64,000 nt of DNA from Calliopsis andreniformis (lineage: Eukaryota; Arthropoda; Insecta; Hymenoptera; Andrenidae), in assembly GCF_051401765.1 (NCBI RefSeq), contig NW_027480422.1, forward strand, positions 28,476,001 to 28,540,000. The letters are read 5' to 3'. Shown piece after piece: positions 50,613 to 61,110 of this stretch. The notes beneath the pieces were generated by a model. The model did not search any database and was not told where the DNA came from. It saw nothing but the letters and a program-made list of their open reading frames with translations. Both the position numbers and the translations under genes were made by a program. Position 1 is the first letter of the stretch. Every line of letters starts with the position of its first letter.

Positions 50613-52592
50613 GCCTAGGTTGCCCGGAACGTAGAAATGACCATAACTTTCACACAGGTTGCTATAATTCGTTTTATACGATGGAAGAATTGCTGTACTT
50701 ATATTGTATTTTATGCATCTTGCGTTGACTTCTAAGGCCGTAGCTATTCGGTGTGGTGGAGCAACGCCCAAGAGTGAAGCCTAGGTTGCCCGGAACGTAG
50801 AAGCGACCATTACTTTCAGACTGTTTGCGATTATTCATTTTATACGATGGAAAAGCTGTTGCATTTATATTGTATCTTATGCTTCTGGAGTAGACTTCTA
50901 AAGCCGTAGCTATTCGATGTGGTGGAGCAACGCCCAAGAGTGAAGCCTAGGTTGCAGGGAACGTAGAAATGACCATAGCTTTCACACTGGTTGCAATTAT
51001 TCGTTTTATACATTGGAAAAACAGTTCTATTTATTTTGTATTTTATGCTTCGGGCGTTGACTTCCAAGGCCCTAACTATTCGATCTGGTGGAGCAACGCT
51101 CTAGAGCGAAGCCTAGGTTGCCCGGAACGTAGAAATGACCTTGACTTTCACACTTTTGCAAATATACATTATATACGGTGGAAAATGTGTTGTATTTATA
51201 TTGTATTTTATGCTTCAGGCGTTGACTTCTTAGGCCCTAGCTATTCGATCTGGTGGAGCAACGCCCTAGAGTGAAGCCTAGGTTGCACGGAACGTAGAAA
51301 TGACCATCTCTTTCACACTGGTTGCAATTATTCCTGTTATACGATGAAAAGCTGTTGTATTTATATTGTATTTTATGCTTCTGGCGTTGACTTGTAAGGT
51401 CCTATCTATTCGATCTCGTGAGGCAACGTCCAAGAGTGAAGCCTGTGTTGCCCGAAACGTAGAAATGACCATTACCTTCATACTGGTTGCAATTGTTCCT
51501 GTTATACGATGGAAAGACTGTTGTATTTTTATTGTATTTTATGCTTCTGGCGTTGACTTCTGAGGCCCTAGCTATTCGGTCTGGTCGAGCAACGCCCTAG
51601 AGTGAAGCCTAGGTTGCCCGTAACGTAGAAATGACCGTTACATTCACAATGTTTGCAATCATTCATTGTATACGATGGAAAAACTGTTGTATCTATATTG
51701 TATTTTATGCTTCTGGCGTTGACTTCTAAGTCCGTAGCTATTCGATGTGGTGGAGCTACGCCCTAGAGTGAAGCCTAGGTTGCCCGGAACGCAGTAATGA
51801 CCGTTACATTCACTCTGGTTGTAATTATTCCTGTTATACGGTGGAAAAACTATTGTATCTATATTGTATTTTATGCTTCTGGCGTTGACTGCTAAGGCCG
51901 TAGCTATTCGATGTGGTGGAGCAACGCCCTAGAGTGAAGCCTACGTTGCGCGGAACGTAGAAATGACCATCTCTTTCACACTGGTTGCAATTATTCCTGT
52001 TATACGATGGAAAAGCTGTTGTATTTATATTGTATTTTATGCTTCTGGCGCTGACTTGTAAGATCCTATCTATTCGATCGCGTGAGACAACGTCCGAGAG
52101 TGAAGCCTATGTTGCCCGAAACGTATAAATGACCATCACCTTCATACTGGTTGCAATTATTCCTGTTATGCGATGGAAAGACTGTTGTATTTTTATTGTA
52201 TTTTATGCTTCTGGCGATGACTTCTAAGGCCCTAGCTATTCGATCTGGTGGAGCAACGCCCTAGAGTGAAGCCTAGGTTGCCCGAAACGTAGAAATGACC
52301 ATAGCTTTCACACTGGTTGCAATTATTCGTTTTATACAATGGAAAAACTGTTCCATTTATTTTGTATTTTATGCTTCGGGCGTTGACTTCTAAGGCCCTA
52401 ACTATTCGATCTGGTGGAGGAACGCCCTAGAGTGAAGCCTAGGTTGCCCGGAACGTAGAAATGACCATTACTTTCACACTGTTTGCACTTATTCATTTTA
52501 TACGATGGAAAAACTGTTGTACTTATGTTGTATTTTATTCCTCTGGCGTTGAGTGCAAAGTCCCTAGCTATTCGATCTGGTGGAGCAACGCC
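50613..52592 (+). repeat. 19-monomer unit, second copy (1,980 bp)
   Basis: This is the duplicate of 47461-49440, including the single (not doubled) form of the 165-bp monomer. The start is seen where GAGGCC precedes GTTGCCC instead of GAAGCC. Right after its end, at 52587, the monomer with AACGCCATAG and the following CTCCTGGCGTTG monomer match 50431 onward at 2,156 bp (13 monomers), showing another register change. Confidence 0.83.
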
Positions 52593-55500
52593 ATAGAGTG
52601 AAGCGTAGGTTACCCGGAACGTAGAAATGACCAGTACTTTCACACTGGTTGCAGTTATTCCTCTTATACAATGGAAAAACTGTTATATTTTTATTGTATT
52701 TTATGCTCCTGGCGTTGTATTCCAAGCCCTTAACTATTCGATCTGGTGGCGCAACGCCCTAGAGTGAGGCCTAGGTCGCGCGGAACGTAGAAATAAGCAT
52801 TACATTCACACTGGTTGCAATTACTCCAGTTATGCGAAGGAAAAACTGTTGTAACTTTATTATATTTTATGCTTCGGGCGTTGACTTCTAAGGCCCTAAA
52901 TATTCGATCTGGTGGAGCAACGCCCCAGAGTGAAGCCTAGGTTGCCCGGAACGTAGAAATGACCATAACTTTCACACTAGTTGCAATTATCCGTTTTATA
53001 CGATGGAAAAACTGTTGTATTTTTATTGGACTTTATGCATCTTGCGTTGACTTCTAAGGCCGTAGCTATTCGGTGTGGTGGAGCAACGCCCAAGAGTGAA
53101 GCCTAGGTTGCCCGGAACGTAGAAGCGACCATTACTTTCAGACTGTTTGCGATTATTCATTTTATACGATGGAAAAGCTGTTGCATTTATATTGTATTTT
53201 ATGCTTCTGGAGTAGACTTCTAAAGCCGTAGCTATTCGATGTGGTAGAGGAACGCCCTAGAGTGAAGCCTAGGTCGCCCGGAACGTAGAAAAGACCATCA
53301 CTTTCACCCTCGTGCAATTATTAGTTTTAGACGATGGAAAAACTATTGTATCTATTTTGTATTTTATGTTTCTGACGTTGAATTCTAAGTCCCTAACTAT
53401 TCGATCTCGTGAAGCAACGCCCTGGAGTGAAAACTAGGTTGCCCGGAACGTAGAAATGACTATTACTTTCACACTGTCTGCAGATATACATTATATACGA
53501 TGGAAAAGCTGTAGTACTTAAATTGTATATTATGCTTCTGGCGTTGGCTTCTAAGGCCCTAACATTTCGATCTGGTGGAGCAACGCTCTGGAGTAAAGCC
53601 TAGGTTGCCCGGAACGTAGAAATGACCATAACCTTCACACTGTTTGCAAATATACATTATATACGATGGAAAAGCTGTAGTATTTAAATTGTATTTTATG
53701 CTTCTGACGTTAACTTCTAAGGCTGTAGCTATTCGATCTGTTGAGGCAACGTCCAAGAGTGAAGCCTATGTTGCGCGAGACGTAGAAATGACCATTACCT
53801 TCACGCTTGTTGCAATTATTCCTGTTATACGATGGAAAAACTGTTGTATTTTTATCGTATTTTATGCTGCAGGAGTTGACTTCTAATGCCCTAGCTATTC
53901 GACCTGGAGGAGCAACGCCCTCGAGTAAAGCCTGGGTAGCCCGGAGCGTCGAAATGACCATTACTTTCATACTGTTTGCAATTATTCATTTCATACACTG
54001 GAAAAACTGTTGCATTTATACTTTGTTTTACGCTTCGGGCGTTGAATTCTATGTCCCTAACTATTCGATCTGATCGAGCAACGCGCTAGAGTGAAGTCTA
54101 GGTTGCCCGGAACGTAGAAATGACCTGTACTTTCACACTGTTTGCAAATATACATTATATACGATGGAAAAGTTGTTGTATTTATATTGTATTTTATGCT
54201 TCTGGCGTTGACTTCTAAGTCCCTAGCTATTCGATCTGGTGGAGCAACGCCCTAGAGCGAAACCGAGGTTGCCCGGAACGTAGAAATGACCTGTACTTTC
54301 ACACTGTTTGCAAATATACATTATATACGATGGAAAAGCTGTTGTATTTATATTGTATTTTATGCTTCTGGCGTTGACTTTGTAGGCCCTAACTATTCGA
54401 TATGGTGGAACAACGCCCCAGAGTGAAGCCCAGGTTGCCCGGAACGTAGAAATGACCATATCTTTCACACTGGTTGCAATTATCACCTGTTATAGGATGA
54501 AAAAAATGTTGTATTTTTATTGTATTTTATGCTTCAGGCGCTGACTCCTAAGGACCTAACTATTCGATGTGGTGGAGCAACGCCCTAGAGCAAAACCTAG
54601 ATTGGCCGCAACGTAGAAATGACCATTACCTTCAAGCATGTTGCAATTATTCCTGTTATACGATGGACAAACTGTTGGATTTTGATTGTACTTTATGCTT
54701 CTGGCGTTGACTTCTAGGGCACTATGTATTCGATCTGGTGGAGGAATGCCTCAGAGTTAAGTAGGATGCCCGGAACGTTGAAATGGCCATTACTTTCATA
54801 CTGGTTGAAATTATTCGTTTTATACGATGGAAAAACTGTTGTATTTATGTTGTATTTTATGCTTCGGGCGTTGACTTCCAAGGGCCTAACTAGTCGATCT
54901 GGTGGAGCAACGCCCTAGAGTGAAGCCTAGGATGCCCGTAACGTAGAAATGACCATTACATTCACACTGTTTGCAATTATTCACTTTATAGGATGGAAAA
55001 ACTGTTGTACTTATGTTGTATTTTATGCTTCAGACGTTGACTTCTAAGCCACTAACTATTCGATCTGGTGGAGCAACGCCCTAGAGTGAAGCCTAGGTTG
55101 CCCGGAGCGTAGAAATGACCATAACTTTCACACTGGTTGCAACTATTCGTTTTATACGATGGAAAGGCTGTTGTATTTATATTGTACTTTTTGCTTCGGC
55201 GTTGACTTCTAAGGCCGTATGTATTCGATCTGGTGGAGCAATGCCACAGAGTTAAGTCTAGGATGACCGGAACGTAGAAATGGCCATTACTTTCACACCG
55301 GTTGCAATTATTCGTTTTTGACGTTGGAAAAACTATTGTACATATATCGTATTTTATGCATCTGGCGTTGACTTCCAAGGCCCTAACTATTCGATCTGGT
55401 GGAGCAACGCCCTAGAGTGAAGCCTAGGATGCCCGTAACGTAGAAATGACCATTACTTTCACACTGGTTGCACTTATTAATGCTATACGATGGAAAACCT

Positions 55501-58500
55501 GTTGTATTTTTATTGTATTTTATGCTTCTGGCGTTGACTTCTTAGGCCCTAACTATTCGATCTGGTGGAAGAACTCCCTAGAGTGAAGCCTAGGTTGCTC
55601 GGAGCGTAGAAATGACCATCGCTTTCATACTGGTTGCAATTATTCCTGTTATACGATCGAAAAACTGGTGTATATTTATTGTTTTTTATGATTCGGGCAT
55701 TGGCTTCTATGGCCCTACCCATGCGAGCTGGTGGAGCAACGCCCGAGAGTGAAGCCTAGGTTGCCCGGAACGTAGAAATGACCGTTACATTCACAATGTT
55801 TGCAATCATTCAATGTATACGATGGAAAAACTGTTGTATCTATATTGTATTTTATGCTTCTGGCGTTGACTTCTAAGGCCGTAGCTATTCGATGTGGTGG
55901 AGCAACGCCCTAGAGTGAAGCCTAGGTTGGCCGGAACGTAGTAATGACCGTTACATGCACTCTGGTTGCAATTATTCCTGTTATACGGTGGAAAAACTGT
56001 TGTATCTATATTGTATTTTATGCTTCTGGCGTTGACTTGTAAGGTCCTATCTATTCGATCTCGTGAGGCAGCGTCCAAGAGTGAAGCCTATGTTGCCCGA
56101 GACGTAGAAATGACCATTACCTTCATACTGGTTGCAATTGTTCCTGTTATACGATGGAAAGACTGTTGTATTTTTATTGTATTTTATGCTTCTGGCGTTG
56201 ACTTCTGAGGCCCTAGCTATTCGGTCTGGTGGAGCAGCGCGCTAGAGTGAAGCCTAGGTTGCCCAGAACGTAGAAATGACCGTTACATTCACAATGTTTG
56301 CAATCATTCATTGTATACGATGGAAAAACTGTTGTATCTATATTGTATTTTATGCTTCTGGCGTTGACTTCTAAGGCCGTAGCTATTCGATGTGGTGGAG
56401 CAACGCCCTAGAGTGAAGCCTAGGTTGCCCGGAACGTAGTAATGACCGTTTCATTCACTCTGGTTGCAATTATTCCTGTTATACGGTGGAAAAACTGTTG
56501 TATCTATATTGTATTTTATGCTTCTGGCGTTGACTGCTAAGGCCGTAGCTATTCGATGTGGTGGAGCAACGCCCTAGAGTGAAGCCTAGGTTGCCTGGAA
56601 CGTAGAAATGGCCATCACTTTCACACTGGTTGCAGTCATTCCTGTTATACGATGGAAAAACTGTTGTATTTTTATTGTATTTTATGCCTCTGGCATTGAC
56701 TTCTTGGGCCCTAACTATTCGATCTGGTCGACCAACGCACCAGAGTGAAGCCTAGGTCGCCCGGAACGTAGAAATGACCAATACTTTCACTCTGGTTGCA
56801 ATTATTCCTGTTATACGAAGGAAAAACTGATCTACTTTTACTGTATTTTATGCTTCTAGCGTTGACTTCTAAGGCCGTAGCTATTCGATGTGTTGGAGCA
56901 CCGCCCCAGAGTGAAGCCTAGGTTGCATGGATCGTAGAAATGACCATAACTTTCACACTGGTTGCAATTATGCGTTTTATACAATGGAAAAACTGTTCTA
57001 TTTATTTTGTATTTTATGCTTCGGGCGTTGACTTCTTAGGACCTAACTTTCGATCTGGTGGAAGAACGCCCTAGAGTGAAGCCTAGGTTGCTCGGAACGT
57101 AAAAATAACCATCACTTCCACACTTGTTGCAATTATTCCTGTTATACGGTGGAAAAACTATTGTATATTTTTGCATTTTATGCTTCTGGCGCTGACTTCT
57201 TAGGTCCTAACTATTGGATCTGGTGGATCAACGGTCTGGGGTTAAGCCTATGTTGCGCGGTACGTAGAAATGACCATAACTTTCACACTGGTTTCAACTA
57301 CTCGTTTTATACAATGGAAAAACTGTTTTACTTTTATTGCATTTTATGGTTCGGCCGTTGGCTTCTAAGGCCTTAATTATTCGATCTGGTGGAGCAACGC
57401 CCTACAGCGAAGCCTAGGTTGCCCGGAACGTAGAAATGACCATTACCTTCACACTGTCTGCGATTATTCATTTTATACGATGGAAAAACTGTTGTACTTA
57501 TGTTGTATTTTATTCTTCTGGCGTTGAATTCTAAGTCCCTAGCTATTCGATCTGGTGGAGCAACGCCATAGAGTGAAGCCTAGGTTACCCGGAACGTAGA
57601 AATGACCAGTACTTTCACACTGGTTGCAGTTATTCCTCTTATACAATGGAAAAACTGTTATATTTTTATTGTATTTTATGCTCCTGGCGTTGTATTCAAT
57701 GCCCTTAACTATTCGATCTGGTGGCGCAACGCCCTAGAGTGAGGCCTAGGTCGCCCGGAACGTAGAAATAACCATTACATTCACACTGGTTGCAATTACT
57801 CCAGTTATGCGAAGGAAAAACTGTTGTAACTTTATTATATTTTATGCTTCGGGCGCTGACTTCTAAGGCCCTAAATATTCGATCTGGTGGAGCAACGCCC
57901 CAGAGTGAAGCCTAGGTTGCCCGGAACGTAGAATCGACCATTACTTTCACACTGTTTGCGATTATTCATTCTATACGATGGAAAAGCTGTTGCATTTATA
58001 TTGTATTTTATGCTTCTGGAGTAGACTTCTAAAGCCGTAGTTATTCGATGTGGTGGAGCAACGCCCAAGAGTGAAGCCTAGGTTGCAGGGAACGTAGAAA
58101 TGACCATAGCTTTCACACTGGTTGCAATTATTCGTTTTATACATTGGAAAAACTGTTCTATTTATTTTGTATTTTATGCTTCGGGCGTTGACTTCTAAGC
58201 CCCTAAGTATTCGATCTGGTGGAGCAACGCCCTAGAGTGAAGCCTAGGTTACCCGGAACGTAGAAATGACAGGTTATTTCACACTGGTTTCTGTTATTCC
58301 TGTTATACGATGGAAAAACTGTCGCATTTTTATTGTATTTTATGCTTCTGGAGTAGACTTCTAAGGCCGTAGCTATTCGATGTGGTGGAGCAACGCCCAA
58401 GAGTGAAGCCTACGTTGCACGAAACGTAGAAATGACCATAGCTTTCACACTGGTTGCAATTATTCGTTTTATACAATGGAAAAACTGTTCTATTTATTTT

Positions 58501-59546
58501 GTATTTTATGCTTCGCGCGTTGACTTCTAAGCCCCTAGCTATTCGATCTGGTGGAGCAACGCCCTAGAGTGAAGCCTAGGTTGCCCGGAACGTAGAAGTG
58601 ACCATTACTTTCACACTGTTTGCACTTATTCATTTTATACGATGGAAAAACTGTTGTACTTATGTTGTATTTTATTCTTCTGGCGTTGAGTTCTAAGTCC
58701 CTAGCTATTCGATCTGGTGGAGCAACGCCCTAGAGTGTAGCCTAGGTTACCCGGAACGTAGAAATGATCATTACTTTCACACTGTTTGCAATTATTCATT
58801 TTATATGATGGAAAAACTGTTGTACTTTTGTTGTATTTTATTCTTCTGGCGTTGAATTCTAAGTCCCTAGCTATCGATCTGGTGGAGCAACGCCATAGAG
58901 TGAAGCCTAGGTTACCCGGAACGTAGAAATGACCAGTACTTTCACACTGGTTGCAGTTATTCCTCTTATACAATGGAAAAACTGTTACATTTTTATTGTA
59001 TTTTATGCTCCTGGCGTTGTATTCAATGCCCCTAACTATTCGATCTGGTGGCGCAACGCCCTAGAGTGAGGCCTAGGTCGCCCGGAACGTAGAAAAAACC
59101 ATTACATTCACACTGCTTGCAATTATTCCAGTTATGCGAAGGAAAAACTGTTGTAACTTTATTATATTTCATGCTTCGGGCGCTGACTTCTAAGGCCCTA
59201 CATATTCGATCTGGTGGAGCAACGCCCCAGAGTGAAGCCTAGGTTGCCCGGAACGTAGAAATGACCATTACATTCACACTAGTTGTAATTATCCGTTTTA
59301 TACGATGGAAAAACTGTTGTATTTTTGTTGGACTTTATGCTTCTTGCGTTGACTTCTAAGGCCGTAGCTTTCCGGTGTGGTGGAGCAACGCCCGAGAGTG
59401 AAGCCTAGGTTGCACGGAACGTAGAAATGACCATCTCTTTCACACTGGTTACAATTATTCCTGTTATACGATGAAAAGCTGTTGTATTTATATTGTATTT
59501 TATGCTTCCGGTGTAGACTTCTAAGGCCGTAGATATTCGATGTGGT
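52593..59546 (+). repeat. Satellite mosaic with 30-, 8- and 3-monomer-spaced shared blocks
   Basis: About 52560-52950 recurs at 57535-57925 (offset 4,975 bp, 30 monomers less 5). Its hallmark monomer, TATGCGAAGGAAAAACTG with GTAACTTTATTATATT, stands at 52831, 57806, 59133 and 60128, the last three 8 and 6 monomers apart. A block from 53041 matches HOR copy A from about 39605. At 55781 and 56279 an ACCGTTACAT monomer pair recurs 498 bp apart and resembles the region near 48480 and 51630. There is no gene. Confidence 0.8.
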
Positions 59547-61110
59547 GGAGCAACGCCCTAGAGTGAAGCCTAGGTTGCCGGAACGTAGAAATGACCTGTA
59601 CTTTCACACAGGTTGCAGTTATTCCGGTTCTACGATGGAAAAACTGTTGCATTTTTATTGTATTTAATGCTTCTGGCGTTGTATTCAAAGTCGCTAACTA
59701 TTCGAATCTGGTGAAGCAACGCTCTAGAGTTGAGCCTAGGTTGCCCGTAACGTAGAAATGACCATTACCTCCACACTGCTTGCAATTATACATTATATAC
59801 GATGGAAAAGCTGTTGTAGTTATGTTGTATTTTATTCTTCTGGCGTTGAATTCTAAGTCCCTAGCTGTTCGATCTGGTGGAGCGACGCCCTAGAGTGAAG
59901 CCTAGGTTACCCGGAACATAGAAATGACCAGTACTTTCACACTGGTTGCAGTTATTCATCTTATACAATGGAAAAACTGTTAAATTTTTATTTTATTTTA
60001 TGCTCCTGGCGTTGTATTCAAAGCCCCTAACTATTCGATCTGGTGGCGCAACGCCCTAGAGTGAGGCCTAGGTCGCCGGTAACGGAGAAATAACCATTAC
60101 ATTCACAGTGGTTGCAATTATTCCAGTTATGCGAAGGAAAAACTGCTGTAACTTTATTATATTTTATGCTTCGGGCGCTGACATCTAAGGCCCTAAATAT
60201 TCGATCTGGTGGAGCAACGCCCTAGAGTGAAGCCTAGGTTGCCCGGAACGTAGTAATGACCATAACTTTCACACCAGTTGCAATTATCCCTTTTATACGA
60301 TGGAAAAACTGTTGTATTTTTATTGGACTTTGTGCTTCTTGCGTTGACTTCTAAGGCCGTAGCCTTTCGGTGTGGTGGAGCAACGCCCATGGGTGAAGCA
60401 TAGGTTGCCCGGAACGTAGAAACGACCATTACTTTCAGACTGTTTGCGATTATTCATTTTATACGATGGAAAAGCTGTTGTATTTATATTGTATTTTATG
60501 CTTCTGGAGTAGACTTCTAAGGCCGTAGATATTCGATGTGGTGGAGCAACGCCCAAGAGTGAAGCCTAGGTTGCACGGAACGTAGAAATGACCATAGCTC
60601 TCACACTGGTTGCAATTATTCGTTTTATACAATGGAAAAACTGTTCTATTTATTTTGTATTTTATGCTTCGGGCGTTGACTTCTAAGGCCCTAACTATTC
60701 GATCTGGTGGAGCAACGCCCTAGAGTGAAGCCTAGGTTGCCGGAACGTAGAAATGACCTGTACTTTCACACAGGTTGCAGTTATTCCTGTTCTACGATGG
60801 AAAAACTGTTGCATTTTTATTGTATTTAATGCTTCTGGCGTTGTATTCAAAGTCGCTAACTATTCGAATCTGGTGAAGCAACGCTCTAGAGTTGAGCCTA
60901 GGTTGCCCGTAACGTAGAAATGACCATTACCTCCACACTGCTTGCAATTATACATTTTATACGATGGAAAAGCTGTTGTAGTTATGTTGTATTTTATTCT
61001 TCTGGCGTTGAACTCTAAGTCCCTAGCTGTTCGATCTGGTGGAGCGACGCCCTAGAGTGAAGCCTAGGTTACCCGGAACGTAGAAATGACCAGTACTTTC
61101 ACACTGGTTG
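59547..61110 (+). repeat. 7-monomer duplication (1,162 bp offset)
   Basis: GCCGGAACGTAG at 59577 recurs at 60739, exactly 1,162 bp (7 x 166) later, with matching sequence for about 400 bp on each side of the step. Both copies share the rare extra base in TTCGAATCTGG and the missing C in TTGCCGGAACG. They part near 59950 and 61112, where one continues ATTCATCTTATACAATGG and the other ATTCCTGTTATACGATGG. Confidence 0.82.

Noticed and set aside
55052..55378. The longest open frame (108 codons, minus strand) as a possible cysteine-rich small protein
   Set aside because: Its Asn-Asn-Cys-Asn-Gln-Cys-like pieces are the reverse complement of the common TTGCAATTATTC part of the monomer. It has no upstream signal and is not kept between domains.
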